The notes beneath the pieces are model-generated. The model made no database searches. It was not told the origin of the DNA and saw nothing but the letters and a program-made list of their open reading frames with translations. The position numbers and the translations under genes were made by a program. From Lepidonotus clava (lineage: Eukaryota; Annelida; Polychaeta; Phyllodocida; Polynoidae), in contig OW387146.1 in assembly GCA_936440205.1 (NCBI GenBank), positions 26,040,458 through 26,104,457 of the forward strand: 64,000 nucleotides of DNA, read 5' to 3'. This document shows, piece after piece, positions 11,980-26,900 of this stretch (the stretch's first letter is position 1; every line of letters starts with the position of its first letter).

Positions 11980-14900
11980 TTCACTGTTTCCTGTATTGTA
12001 CAAGATCTTCCAACAGTAGTATATAACATTTAGTAAGTATCAGTACATGGTAAACCACACGTTTGTATTCCTTATTACATAATGTCAAAGTATACACATT
12101 GGTAACATGATACAAGGAAACCAATATAACACTAGCTATTATACAATACAGATAATTCATTTGGTACAAAAAAAATGTGAAAACTGACTCATGTTTTTGA
12201 GCCACAGAAAAAAACACACCCACAAAAAAAAAAAAAAGAAAACACAAAAGAACACCATTTCAACAACATTAAGTCTTTTTTTTTTTTTTAAGCCATGATT
12301 CCTGTTGTACATATATTTTCATAATTCCTACGAGCTTTCATTAAACAACATTCATAGTCTCTCAGACTGACTAAACATCATATCCTTTCATGTAAGAATT
12401 AAATTTTTTGAAATCTGGTTCCACCTGTAACTCATGTGGTAAATCGTTCCACAATTGTATTCCTCTATACAGAGGACTTTTTTGTATTTTACATAGTTTA
12501 GTGAAATTATGTTTAAATTTCACCTTTTTACGACTGCGAAGATTGATATCAGGTCTATAAGTATCAATATTCTTACCATTTTGACTCTGTTTGTACATTA
12601 GTTTTAATAAATTTCGTTTCCGACGTACTATTAATGGCTCTATGCCATATTTCTGTTGGAGCAGTTTAAGTTTACAGAGTTCCATTCTATTTTTACAATA
12701 TTCTATAACTCTAGTAGCCTTATTTTGCAACTTCTCCAATTTTACAATATTTTCTTGAGTACTTGATTCTATTACGAAGTCCACATAGTCAAAATGGGGA
12801 CGAATCATTACCTTAAATATTTTTAGTGCCGTATCTTCTGTTATAAATTTCCTAATCTTTCTCAATATCCCTACTCTACTGTTTACCTTTTTGTACACAG
12901 TTTCTATATGATCATCCATAGTGAGCTTATCGTCCAGCCAAAGACCCAAATATTCATATTTGTGTACATTTTCAAGCTTTACATTATCAATAAAGATTTT
13001 CCATACAAAGTCCGTCTTTTGTTTATGTGAGATCAGCATTGTTTTCGTTTTTTTCTTATTTATGGTGAGTTTACTTTTACTACACCATTTAGCAAATTTA
13101 TTCAACTCACCCTGTATATTATTCATAGTTTCAGATACACTCTTTCCTTTTCCTACCAGCAGGGCATCATCAGCATACATAAATATATTCCCCATATCAG
13201 CTAAGTTTCCAAAAAGATCATTCATGTATATAATAAAGAGGAGTGGCCCCATAATTGAACCCTGCGCCGTGCCATACAACAAGGGCATCTCACACGATAT
13301 TGATTTTTCAACTCTCGTACATTGCCTTCTATGTTTTATATAACTTTGCATAAACATCATTGACTTATCATCAAATCCGTACTGAGCTAATTTTTGTAAC
13401 AAAATATTCTGATCAATAGAGTCAAACGCGCGTGATAGATCGATAAATACACAACCACTATACAAATTTGCATTCCAATTTTCAAATAGCCTAGTTAATA
13501 CATCAAAAATTGCCATAGAAGTGTTCATATTTGCCCTGAAGCCATACTGTTGGTTATATAGTAGATTATGGTCAGAGAAATATGCATAGATCTGTTTATG
13601 AATTATTTTTTCTAGAAGTTTTCCTGGTAATGCTATTTGAGTGATTGGACGCCAATCAGCTGGATTTTTACTATTGTTTACAACCTTCGGTATTGGTGTA
13701 ACATATCCGACACCCCAGTCACTTGGGAACTTATCAGTATCCAAGCATTTATTGAATAGATAAGTTAATTCGAAGCTTAGCACATTGAAAGCATCTTTTA
13801 ACAGTTTGGTACTTAGATTTTCTACAGCGCTCGATTTACAGACATCAATATCGTTTATTAGTTTTATAACTTCTTCCTCGGTTATGAAATTAAATTGAAA
13901 AACATTGTCCACATGAATATTCATATCAGATGGAGTCCAAGTGTCCTTAAAAGAACTTGCCAATTTTGGACCAGCATTCACGTAGAAATTGTTCATATAA
14001 TTGGCGGCCTCTTCCCCATATAACATTGTGCCTTTATCATCTTTAATTTCAACCAATCCTTTGGTTCTAGTTTTATTTTTGCCAAAACCACTAATTTCGT
14101 TTATGTGTCGCCAGAATTTTCTAGAATTTCCTGAAGTGTTTTCTAATTGTTCTTTTATATATGACTCCTTTGAATTTTTCACTAGCTTTTTTACAAAGTT
14201 TTTCTGATTCGTAAAAATCTTCCAACTTATTCTAGTGTCTTCACGTGAAGCTATTTTATATAATTCATTTTTATAGTTTATTTCTTCAATCAGTTCTTGA
14301 GAAAACCAATGTGGGGAATCCTTACGTACTTTCATTGATTTCAGCGGACAGTGTTTATCAGCACATTCGTAAATAACATTTAACATTATAAACCAGAGCT
14401 CATCGACGTTTAAATTTTCACACCAATAATACATCCAGTTTTCATTATTACATATACTCTGTTGAAAATCATCCACACTATATTTTGAATATGATCTACC
14501 CACTGTTTCTTCATAGTTCGGTTTTACCCTATCCTTTTTCTTAATTATATAAACAGGCAAGTGATCAGAGATTTTAATATCTAATATACCAGTATTTGAT
14601 ACAGATATCATATTTGACCATACAAGGTCGATAGTACTTTTAGTTTTTTCAGAAACCCGAGTAAAACCATTGATATATTGATTCAAGTTAAAATCTCTCT
14701 CAAAAGATTTTAGCAACTTAAAGCTATTGTTGTTTCTGTCACGATAGTTCACATTGAAATCACTCAATATAGACAATTCCATGTTAGAATTTAGTTCTAT
14801 AAATTCTACAGACAATGACATTTCATATACAGCTTGCGATACATTTCCATTTGGTGGACGATATAGGATTCCAATACATTTTTTAGTTTGATTAGGTACC

Positions 14901-17900
14901 TCGATAGTTATCCAAATCTGTTCCAAGTGTAAGCTAATTTTCGATATTTCAGATATAACATTAGTAAAACGTATAAACTTATTTTTTACATATATCGCTA
15001 CTCCACCTCCACGTTTGGGATGGTTCAGAACATTCATGATATTACCTTGTTCTCTGTCCATACGAAAAAGGGTGTACCCTTCAATATTCACCATTTCATT
15101 TTGATGAGTAGAATTTAACCAACTCTCACATATACCAATCACATCGAATTTAGATAAGTGTAAAGATAATTCGTCTACATTCTGATATAAGCTTCTAATA
15201 TTTAACATAACAATGGAGAAACCCTTGAATCTGACAGACATTGTATAACACAAACGAAATCACAACGATCAAAAACACAGATTTAGAACCAAATGTAAAT
15301 AATCACAAAATCACGAAGGGAAACTAAACATATATTACATTTGTGATAGGCTGCTTTTTCCTAAGGAACACTATCACCCACCGGTAATACCAACTATGTA
15401 CAATCACCTGTGGTATACGACTATTCTTCCCACTAATTTAATTCTTATTAATGCGTGGAGTTGTACAATTTTGACCTCTAAGCGCACACAATGAGATATA
15501 GTCAGTCGGGCAAACAGACTATCATCCTATACTGTCATACTAGTTTTTCCCGATTTCCATTTCTGCCTCGAACATATTTCTAATTTTTACTAGTAGTTTT
15601 CCTAGGTTGTTTTGCCCTGTCCATGACCCTTCTTCTAACGCTATGCTCTCTAGGCGACAACCAGATCCCCAGTACTCGCAGAGAGTACTCTCTATCAACT
15701 TGTGTGGTCTTGTATTCATTAGTTTAAAAAATAAGAACTCATTTTGTCTGAATTTGCAAATTAATAATTCTTCCATAACATGTATTTTTACTCTATCCCA
15801 CTCAGGAGTGCCCTTAATATTACCTCCCAGTCGTTTGGCCTCTGCGGGTGAATCTGTGCTCATGATCATATGGTAGCTGGTCTCGTCCTTACATACTATT
15901 GCCTTCGTGGCTTGATACCCTTGTTCAACCGATTTAAAGATTCTACCCCTATTTTTGAAAGTACACTTGTAGAAGTTACTGAGAAAACATTGGGAAGAGA
16001 AAAAAGCAAGATCATATGGAGTTTTCTGTAAGCTGGGACCTATCATAATGACTCGAGCCGCCTTTTTTCTGCATTTTTCGTAGTGTTTTAAGTGTCTGGG
16101 ATATTCTGGATCTTCTGGCTCATTAGTCTCAACGTTCCCCATTGTAAAGATCGGTGGGATTTCATCTACGTGGGCAATATCATATTCTATTCCATCTATT
16201 TTGATCTCACCTGGCTTCGTGAACACTTCATACCCCTTTCTCTGTGCGATCACTGCTGCCTGTCTAAGTTTGGCCCTTTTAACTCGTAGGTCTTTGCTCT
16301 CCTCCTTACTGATCCTAAGGTCTTTAAAGAGTCTAGAAAATCTAAGTCTCGATTTAAAAAGCCAAATCTGATCCCTTGTTATTTCGTCATTTAGAGTTAA
16401 TTTTACAGGTCTTGGCCATTTCCGTGACGGATTGAAAGCTCCTAGTCTCTCTACACTCACTATGTCTTCTGGCTTCAGTACAACTCCTATTTCGTTGACA
16501 AAATGTAAAACGATACATTCTAGATTCTCATGTACATGTTCTATGATACAATCTACTATCAATGTGTTTTTAGGAATTTCTGACGATGTATGTGAGGAGA
16601 AACTTTCTCGGTCAGTTGCTTGACTATTTAGGCTACTTGTTGATGCTAAATTGGGTAGATTACATCGACGTTCCAGACACTCATTCATGGATTTCATTTT
16701 TGCATAATTCAATTTCAATTCTTCCATATCACTTAACATTCTTGCATTATCGGCCTGTAAGTTTTCTGACATATGTTTCAACTTATTTTCTAACTCGTGA
16801 TGTTTTTGAGCAGACTCATACAGTTTCCCTTCTACATTAAGTTTTACATTTTCAATGTCAGATGCTAGAGCCGTCTCAACCTTGCTCACATGGTCATTTA
16901 TACCCACTAGACTTTTGTCTGCACGTCTACGACTGGATAGTAGGTCTTCTTCTAGTTCATCTGCACGTCGCTCAATGTCTATGATTTTAAGATCGTGGCT
17001 TTCGGATGTTTTTTGCAGATCTTGCAGTGTTGTGGAATTTACCTGTACGACCTCCTTCATTTTTTTCAAGTCATTGTCTAACCTGGTATTTAGTTCACTA
17101 AACTTACTGTCAATCGAATCTACAACGTCTGCTTTAATAGTGGAATGTCCTTCTTTCACATTGTTGATATCCTCACGTATCTCGAGCAGTACCGACATCA
17201 TATCGACCTTTTTCTCCTCAGGATCCCTCCGGTCCACACTCATTGCACGACGTCTAGGCCGTCCTCTCTTTCCCGGCACCTTAGTAGTCTTCACCTCCTT
17301 GTTTGTTTTTAGTGGCTCAATAATTGGCACACTTTCGACAGGATCCGTATCCTTTGAAGACGAGTCAACAGCTTTCCGATTTATGTCGTTCAACTCTTCT
17401 TCCGTCGCCATGTTTTTTACTTTTGGCGTAGCTTCCGGCTGGCTGGCTTCTTCATCACCTTGTTTCGTATTTGCGGTTATGTTTGCTTTCGTAGCATTTA
17501 TTACATGTTTTTTTGTCGGCTGTTTTCTGGGTGGTGTGATGACTGGCCCTTCCTTGGCTGTGTCGTCTAATATATCTACACTGGTTTTTAACGGTGTTTC
17601 GGACGTGGGACTCGCACTTAACCAACGTTTTCGCCCCCCGGGCACGATCGGAGAGTCCGCCATATTGGCTTGTTTGTCACCTTCACCGCGCGGCATTTGA
17701 AATCCTTATTGATTCGTCTGCACTTTACTTTAGACGAGTCCTAATATTTAGTGATCTTCACTTCTTCACCAGCCTTTCATAATAAGTTTCCAGAGTTTAG
17801 TTTCTTGACAACACGTTTTAAGGCGTCTGTTTGCCCGACCTTAATTTTGCGCTCGACTTCAACGTCCACTCTGTCTAACCGCCATTGTGTTAATTGCTCA

Positions 17901-20900
17901 TGTATGAAATCAAAATTCAATGTAGATATGAATATGAAAGAATTGTTTATCCTTCCCAGTTCATGGTTTCGATAAATTATTGCTATTGCCTTGTGTCTGT
18001 TTGATTCCAGCCCAGAAAAGATGGAAGACACCGGGAAAATCCGAAAAGTAACATCAATTTATATGACATCAATTCAAGATCCCTTGGAATTGGAATGTGC
18101 CATAAATGGAAATGAAGAAAAATGTAAATTCAACATTCAAATCAGTAAGTCGCATTGTCGCGTCTAGTCGTGAATAATCAAAGTACATATATGAAGGAAT
18201 GCTCTATTTAGGTTAAGATGATCAAACTTTCTGTTGACCTGTTCATTAATGGGTTTTTTTGTATGCAAATAAACCATAATTATATATCTATATACTTGTC
18301 TAACAAAAGAAGAATAGCAGCAGCCCTAGAAATTCTATAACATGGTACCACCATTATTTATATTAACTTAAGCCAGAGACATCTATAATATAGATCTATC
18401 TTTATATATTATGTCAGTTCAATTTTGTATTCTTTTATGCACGAAGAACAAACCAGCAATGTGTTAAGATGGCAGGTACTGTCGACAGATTGGTTTCCTT
18501 TAGCTGAAGGGCTGTATGACGAATTCATCAACATTACCGCACCGGGTGGAAATAAATACCAGAGGCATGAAATTTGGGGAAAATTAAAATTTTATTGTGA
18601 ATAAAAGTTTTAATTTTAATTGTATGTAGGTATAAAAATATATATAAAAATGCCCAAAAGTGCCAATGGTAAAGTAAGTAAGGCTGGGAGGGTGGGAATA
18701 AGATTTTGAAAAGGAAAATAATGGAGGGTGTAGTGGTTTATATATTGTAGAAATTATTTATATATCGAGTCCACGAGTGCATCTGTAACGCAACCAGTTT
18801 GGATGTCTATATACGTCCTGAACGCCGCCAACCGCCAACCCCTGAATTTCTGAATCTCCACATCTGTGCATCCTTGCACATGAGCTTGGGATGCTGAGGT
18901 CTTCCGCAAGCTGTATAGGGTGTATGTTTTTGAGTCTGCCCCGACTTTGGCAAGGTCCCATATCTTCTTGACCATGGATGTGGAGATAGGGGTCTGTGTG
19001 TCCCTGAACATAAGGAGTGGGTCCGTGGGGGCGGCAGTCGGGACCGCCGCTATATTCGCTGATATGGCGATTACTGGGCACCAATATGGGTGATTGATGC
19101 ACGGGAGCGTGACCACACGCTGTTGACCCACCTTCTGCATGTTCTTGGCCCATTTTATTGTTAAGCGGATGCCCTCCTTGGTGAACACAATGTGCCCCCT
19201 TGTGGGGTGCCTTGTGGGGTTGAATGTGCCTATTGTAGCCGGTGTAATCTCCGAATGGCGCATGGCCCCGTAGTTCATGGCCAGCACTGCTCCCCGTACC
19301 GCCTGCGCTATGTGATCCACGGGGAGGCCTTCAGTGCCCTCAACACAAGTGGGATAGGCAGTGATGGCTTGGCGTGAGGCTTGTAGGTTTTGTGCCATGC
19401 AAATGCCTATAGCGCCATTATGACCCTCGGGTGGTCCACTGGTAATGTTGGTGCTCAGGCCAGCCTATGGTATGTTCGTATATGCGACACCTTGTTCCGC
19501 AATGTCGATGGGGCTGGTGTGTACTTGGCAACGTACTCCAGGTATGCGCACACAAGCTGGTGCGTTGGGGCCAGTGGATCCATGTTCACCCTGGCCATAA
19601 ACACGATGTACCCTCCCACCACGAGTCGTGATTTCTCTGTGTTCCCGGTGCCCGTGCCGTCTCTTGCCTTGCTGCTGCCGAATCCAGCAATGCCCTGAGC
19701 ACGGGGTCTGGAGGATAAGGAGATGGCGGTAGTATTTGTGAAATATAGACATGGAGCTACACATGTTAAGCCATAGTATGCCACCAGGGCTGCGGCCCTA
19801 TCCCGGTCGTTCTTGGTAAGATGTGCATGACTGAGGGCATCAGCAACGTCATTGTCGACTCCTGGGACGTGGTCGTAGCTGATGGTAATGTCCATAAGAG
19901 CTATAGATCCAGTCACCAAATAGTGAGGATACTGGGTCATGAGATTCACATCAGGTTTATGCCTTTAGAGCCTAAAGATATATCTATATGTACCATGTAT
20001 AATGGTGTTAAATCACCTCCAGAGGAGGTCTAATGGCTTTAAGACAGTTTTAGACAATTTTGGCCACTTTTTGTACCCCAATACTCAAAATCTGTGAATT
20101 TAAATCCACAATTTCATTTTCAAGGTTTGACCAGTTTATTTGAATGAGTAATAATCATTCACTTCCTGAAAGAAAATCCATAAATAACTAAATACAATTC
20201 AAATTTATCTAAATAACTTTTATTTTTACTTTAAAAAACTAAAAATAGGTATTGAAATATGAACGTTAACACATGTGAGTGCTATGGAATAAACCCCATT
20301 GGAAGGCTGCAGAGCAAGAAAGGACCAAAAAACTTGAAATATCTGGTCCTTCTACCTGTCTTAAAAATGTAGCACAGTTAATAACGTTATGATCAAAGTA
20401 AAAGTGGTATTTTTAGATTCAGGATATTTTTTTCTATCATTCAATACCAAAATTGTTTGTCAGGCACAAGTATTTTAATAAAGAAATGGGAGTAGAATCT
20501 GACAAAGATGGCTCAAGTTTTCAAAATATGAGCATCCTCCCATGTGACATTGCTAATGAATATAATAATTAATAGGAACAAAGGGGAAAAAATATAAAAT
20601 ACATTCAGATGATAAATGGCCACAAATGACATGCAAAATATGTTTAGAAAATTCAAAAAGTCATCAATCATGTACTCCCCCACCAGTAAACTTATGTGAT
20701 TGATATGAAAAAAACTTACTACAAATCTTTGGAAAATAGAACTGAAAATAGAACTGAAAAACAAAACCAGCCCTTTCTTGCCCTGCAGACCTTATAGATA
20801 TGACACCCACACTTCCTCTATGGGGATATAGGCCAAGTGCTGAGCTGGATCATCTAGATTGAGTCATTTTAGAGGCTTGAAAGCCTTCTAGAACATTTTT

Positions 20901-23900
20901 TATGATTTATCAGAAATTAAGTAGCAAACAGATTGTCTTTACAAGCTTGAGTTAATGTTATCTATGAGAAACAGGCAGTAAAACAAAACAAAATTCCACT
21001 ATAGAACTACTTATAATGTTATTACCTGATGAGAAAATGTACACAAGCAACCAAAAGTGCCAAATTTTGGAATTTCACCTCAGCCTTCCAATGGGGTTTA
21101 TTCCATACTCATTCTCAGCATATAGTCTTATTATACATCATTAGATTGCAAATTCAATTCTCTAAAAGGAATCCTGGCAGAATGCTTAAGAAATTATTTT
21201 TCTGCATTCTATCTAGAATTTTCTGGTTGAAAGTCAGTAAAAATGACAAATTTTGGCAAATTTTCAGGGCCATTCCAAACATTCCAAATTATTTGGAATA
21301 TTTTCTTGGAATGTAAAATCCCTATATTATCAAACTACAGAGTCCTAGCTACAAAGTGATACCAAGATGTATGAAATTGATTAGATATTTTAAGAATTAT
21401 CAGTATTTTTGTGAATCAAGTCAAGTCAACTTTAAGTTTAGCCTCACTATTTAGTGACAGGATCTATAGGACCGTCCACAGCGCCATGGTGGCCATGGTG
21501 TCGCACCTGATCCTGATATGCGCGCCCCTGTCCTTGTGGGACACAAATGTATGGACAGCCACCACTACATTTGCGGCCTCCAACTCCGTGATGTTGGCCG
21601 CCCGATCTTTGTGGTGGTAGAGTTGTTGACCGTAGGCGTGTTGGCCATCCGTGGCGCCCACACCCGTAAAGCAGGCGTCCACCATTATGACCACAGGGGG
21701 GATGGTTGACACGCCGTTCCACGCCTGGCCAAACTCCATGAACCAGGCCAGATCCTGCCTCATGGGGCGAGTAATGTCGATGCGGTTGCCAGGCGCCTCC
21801 CGCATAGCCGTGAGGAGGCGGGACACGAATATGCGCACCGGGCAGACGCATTTGCCAATGTGGAGTAAATGGCCAAGAAGGGATTGTAATTGTCATTTTG
21901 TGATGGATTTGTATCCCATGACCTCTCGAACCATGTCCAGTGCTGTGTCAAGCTTGTCACTGGGTATAGATAGTGTCATGTTCCCCGTGTTGAAGAAGAC
22001 TCCCAGCCATTTGGCCCTCCTAGACGGAGGCTGCCCTTTGTCCTGCGCCTCCAGGAGGCCTAGATCCTCCAGCAGGCCTCGCACCCTATCATAATGTATA
22101 TCGGCTGCCTCCTTATCAGGCGATATAATGACCAGGTCATCGAGGTACATGTGGCACCGGATGCCCTCCTGTCTAAGTATGTCCATGATACAATTAGCTA
22201 CCGATTGCATGTGGAAACTAGAAGCTCTGGCCCCGAAGGGCATAGCCACTTCACAGAAGTACTTTCCCCTCCACGCAAAGCACAGCAGGGGCCAGTCCAG
22301 GGGGTCAGAAACAAAGTTTTTATATACACGCGACACATCCACCGTTGAAATGTATGCCCCTGCCCCCATGGACCACATGTCCACCGCGAGAGCGTCAACT
22401 GTTGGGAGGGTGTGATGGTGCTCGAAGCCGTAGACATTGTTCTTGACTATATACCAATTGATAGACTGGTCCTGGGGAAATGTCATATCGGTGATTACAC
22501 GTCGTTTTTGAGTGTCATTCTTTGCCCTGGTCATGAGTGGGGATGTGTGGCACCATGGGGAGAAAGGTGGTGCATCCAGTGGGCCGATCAAACCCCCAAG
22601 TGCGGATTCCTTAGTGATGAACTCATCCACCTGTAGTGGGCAGTCCATTGCGCTGACATGGTTGGGAACATCCATGGTGTTGGATACCGGCCATGAGGAA
22701 CCCGTAGCGAACAAAATCCCGAACATTATGCAGGTAACATGTCCAGGTAATAGTCCCATGCCACTAGGTTGAGCCTGGTGGGTACGGTGCATCTAGCCAC
22801 CATTGCGCTAGGCAGGCCGGTGTCCCTAACCACACTATAGATACGCACCAGGTCTCCATGCTATGACATCTTCCTATACCGGCTAGTGTCCTCGTCTATG
22901 TGCTGCTACCGCCTGTGGGCGAGCATCTACTGGTCTGTCAAACGGGAGGGTGCCCTCACAAAACCTGCGAATATCATTAAATGGTGGACTTACCAGTCCA
23001 TCTGCGACGTCTCCGTTATTGTTACGTCGCCCAGTGGCGGGGGCCTGCAGGGTGTGTCGACGGCTTTCCGCGGAGAACCGATCAATCAGATCCCACATGA
23101 TGTTGTAGCTGTGCTGACGCCATGTCCAGTCAGGCATTGGCCCTCCCTTGCCGGTGCACAGCCCGCTCGTCTTTCACCTTCGCTGGTTCTTCCGCCGCCA
23201 CTCGTACTAGTGTCCTCCCTTTGGAGGCTGAAACTGGTGAAAAGGAGGATTAGATGGTTGTGATCCCCTCCATTGCTGGTCAGTGGGTGCACCCTGCTGC
23301 TGGGGGGGGGGGGGGGGTTGCTGATACACTGGCTGATGATATGCTGGAGTGGGGGGGGGGGCTAGTGGCCAACAACCTAATTTTGTTTTCACAATCAATA
23401 ACATTGTGGCCCGTGCACTGTCGGCCCACTGAGTCGCTGAAGACACACAGGTGCATCAGATGGACCTGGCCCTCTTCATGGTGAGAACGGTGCTTACAGC
23501 CCACTATAGAGTTGAAGGCCCTACATATACACTCCCTGTGGTGTTGTGGTTTTTGCTCCTGTGAGCCCTGGCCCACCCCGGGACGTGTCACCCCCACCGC
23601 GATGGCCAGCCTAAATCTCTCATTTGGTATACGTTAATCCTTCTGCCAGCCGATATTTCTCCTTTCTATTTCATCCCAAATATGCTGCGACCACTGCTGC
23701 ATCCCTTCCCAGGGACGGTCGATGGCATCATGTGTGAGATCCTGTAGATGTGCCAGAATAGCATCCCTACCATCTGGATTATAAGCCCTTTGATCCCTTA
23801 CCAGCGCCACTGTGGCATTGACATATTCTATAACCGAGAGGCTGGATCTCTAGTCTAACTTCTGTTTAAGGGTGTGGGCCCCATCCCTGGTGACCTACAT

Positions 23901-26900
23901 GTAAGTTTATCGGAGAAAACATCTACAGAAAAATGGGTCTTACCCTCTGTCAGTGGGGTTACAAACTTTTCCTTCCTTAACATGTCGTCTATGTATCCTC
24001 AGGCATTCTGTCGTTCCTGGAGCGCCCTGGGTGGGGGGAGCACTGAGTCGTCCAGCTGTTGGCCTCATCACAGTAGTGTCTTACCAGAGGTGGGGGAGTG
24101 CTGGCCGCCCTCGGCCCTGCGATTGATGTGGCTGCTAGAAGGAGATCAAGTTTGGCATCAATATTACTGACTTGTGTTTTTACTTGAGACATATCACCCT
24201 CCAAAACAGACACCCTTTCCGCCTGGTCAGTGGTGCGTGAGGCTGACGATTGCGAGTGTTCACTGTGAGTTTGATTTGATCCCGACCCGTCCCCCTCATA
24301 CCGGGGGTGAAATGATACTTTGTCCTCTGCTTCCCCACTGTCATTTTGCTCTCTAATCGACTCTTTCATGTATTCCTGCGCCCTGCGCTTCGAAGCCCGT
24401 GTCCAGCACCTCGAGTCTGACATGGCGGCCAAGATACGCGAGAGTCACTTTGAATATTTTGGCACAAATAATGATACTTAGTTGTGCCGTAGTCCGTCGC
24501 TGATGTGTGTGGCATGTAGCCGGTTGTGTTTGGTCCCTCGACTACCATGTAGAGTGGTAGGAAGGTATGATGGTGACGGATTTGGTAAAGGAAAATGGTG
24601 AGAGTTGTTGTTTTGGTAATGGAGGTTGGAGTGAAGAAGGAGGAAGGGGAAGGGGGTTATGGGCAGGATATTTTGTTTTGTTATTGTGGGTGTGGTGTTG
24701 GGGATTTCAACCAAATGGCAGCAATGACACCACCTGAAAAGCTGCCTGTGGCCCTATTATTAATGCGTACTTTCTATCACACTTTGGGCTTGTTTCACAC
24801 CAGCAACGTGTTCAGTGCGTTTTTCACATCTCAAATTTTAAGATGAGATATCGATGTTTTTCTTTTAAGTCAACAATCTGTACATACTATATGCCAAAGT
24901 CTAGAACCTTGGGATCATAAGCCTGAAACCTCCAAATTTCAAAGTCAAAATAATCTAAAGCTGGCTTTCCACCAAACGACATTATGCTTACGACCATGAA
25001 CGATAGTGAAAGATTCAAGGCTGTATTCCACATACCGAAAGTATGGGCCGCTGATATTGAGCATCTCTGTGGTAACATTCCATATCAGTGAGGTTTAATT
25101 TTGGCGCAATATCGATATTGCACTTTTGGCTGCTGATATTGTACTTTCGGCCGCAGATACATGTTGGTAAAATTTTCCTGCCGATTTTGTCTTGAGAAAA
25201 TGTTGTTTGCAGTTATTCACAAAATTAATGTCTTAACCAATGACTATGTGTTTCCACTGAACGATTTTTTGAATGACCATCAAAGATTTACAAATCTTTT
25301 CCAGTCATAGGCTGTCTTGAGGAGAATGTTGTTTGGTGAAACCCAACTTTAGATTTTTCTCAAGATTCTTCTCAAGAAAAGACCTAGCAATTTCTTCCAA
25401 AGCCATACAGAAATAGTCATCCAGGACCTCACTGTGTAAAGATCATATTTTAGCTGATCTGAGAGTACCAAGATACAAAGATCATAAACAGGCCTAGGTA
25501 CACAGCAATGATTCTATATGAAAGGGTTTTATAAGAATTCTTGAGGTCATTTCCTAGGAATTTCTTACATCAACGAAATTTAGGAACAAAGATTTTCTAT
25601 TATAAGATTTATTCTGAAATTACCTCCAGATACCTATATTATTTCAGTTGTTTAGTGGAAAAAACAGTCATTCATTCATGACAGATTTAAATATCCATCC
25701 AGCTGACGATTTTTACAGTTGTTTGCAGTTGTCACATATATTCTAATCCACAATCTTTACTTCCCAATACAATCTTAAAGTTAAAACGATTGTGAAAGAC
25801 CCCCTAAACTTATTGTTTTTTCCATCTACTATAACCTAACACCAATCCGTACACGTATTTTTATTGAATCTTTCTATTTCACTACATACAGCACTCTACG
25901 AATGTTAAGGGGTAACATTAAATACATCCCGATTGATGTTGAATCAATTTCTTCTGTCGAATAGATGATACTGACCCATCGTGTTGCCTGTGCTGGAAAT
26001 CCATACCATTATGATCTAGCGAATAATTTGTAAACAAACGCCGATGTTATTGTATGTCACGGGCACGAACCCTCCAGATGGCACCAGGGTTCCTGATTAG
26101 AACTATAAGAATAGAAAGGGTAGCACACTCGCCATTTTGTTTTTAGCTGGTGCCTGTCAAAACCTATAAGCTGATGACCAGCAGACTGATAGGATTCACA
26201 CAAGACCACAGTAAATGACTTAGTTTTATTTCTAATTTGAATAGGAAAAACATATCTAACTTATCATATTTGTCTGATTTGTATTAAAATGAATCATAAT
26301 TATTACAGTTTGTTTTGTATTATTGTGTGGCCTATTTTACATGTAAATGTAGCTGTATGTATAGTTTCCCCCTTCAGTGCCCCTTTACTGGTCAGAATGC
26401 AACTCATTGACTGGGTTGGTTGGTTATTTATAGTGCTAAAAGGGTTTCCCCAAAGTTGTTCAAACATTCTGTAAAGTGATCACAGGTAACAAGTTAGAAG
26501 CTATATGCTCATACCATTCATGAACACCCTCCTTTACTATGAGACAAACTAGCCTAGTGCTTAGAGCTTGGAGCTTCAAATCTGAAAGTTGGTGGTTCAA
26601 GTCCCACCCATGGCTAGTAAAGCACTTTTTCTTTTAAAATAAACCCATTTTAGGAATCGTTGCAAAATATAAAACAGAACTTTGAAATCATATAGATCTA
26701 TGCAAGTGGCAAATATTTATCCACAAGTTATATTGTATTTATCACACAAATGTCATTTTCAGTTTACAGTATAGTAAAATATAAAAAGGTTTCATCCTGA
26801 TTTGAACTCTTAACCTTTATATTTGCAGATGATCTCTCTAACCATTAGGCCATATGTATCTACCTTCCTACTTTCTTTAGAGTAACATTTATCTATACGT

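Larger units (their letters stand above)
11949..17750 (-). mobile_element. LINE retrotransposon, CR1/L2-like group, both ORFs open
   Basis: Minus-strand non-LTR element: ORF1 (17696-15540), a spacer of 286 bp, ORF2 (15253-12371), about 400 bp of 3' leader and a poly(A) tail seen as the T run at 11949-11976. Both frames are uninterrupted, so the copy looks complete and young. The 5' boundary is not sharp; I place it near 17750 because Ig exon 5 begins at 18011. I could not define target-site duplications. It is inserted antisense to the Ig gene, inside the intron that splits domain 2. Confidence 0.88.
18700..24480 (-). mobile_element. DIRS-like tyrosine-recombinase retroelement, broken
   Basis: Minus-strand order: gag-like region (about 24432-23086), reverse transcriptase (22792-21893), RNase H (21838-21464), a foreign insertion, then RNase H tail and tyrosine recombinase (19949-18754). 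This gene set identifies the DIRS group. It is a degraded fossil with several breaks plus the large insertion. Terminal repeats were not resolved. It lies antisense in the large Ig-gene intron. Confidence 0.82.

Noticed and set aside
16855-17700. 281-codon plus-strand frame, Ser-rich
   Set aside because: It is the antisense shadow of the LINE ORF1 coiled coil and charged N-terminus.
26548-26625. A working tRNA gene
   Set aside because: Although a 7 bp acceptor-like pair exists, the T arm needs an 8-base loop and the anticodon arm does not close well; SINE relatives lie nearby.
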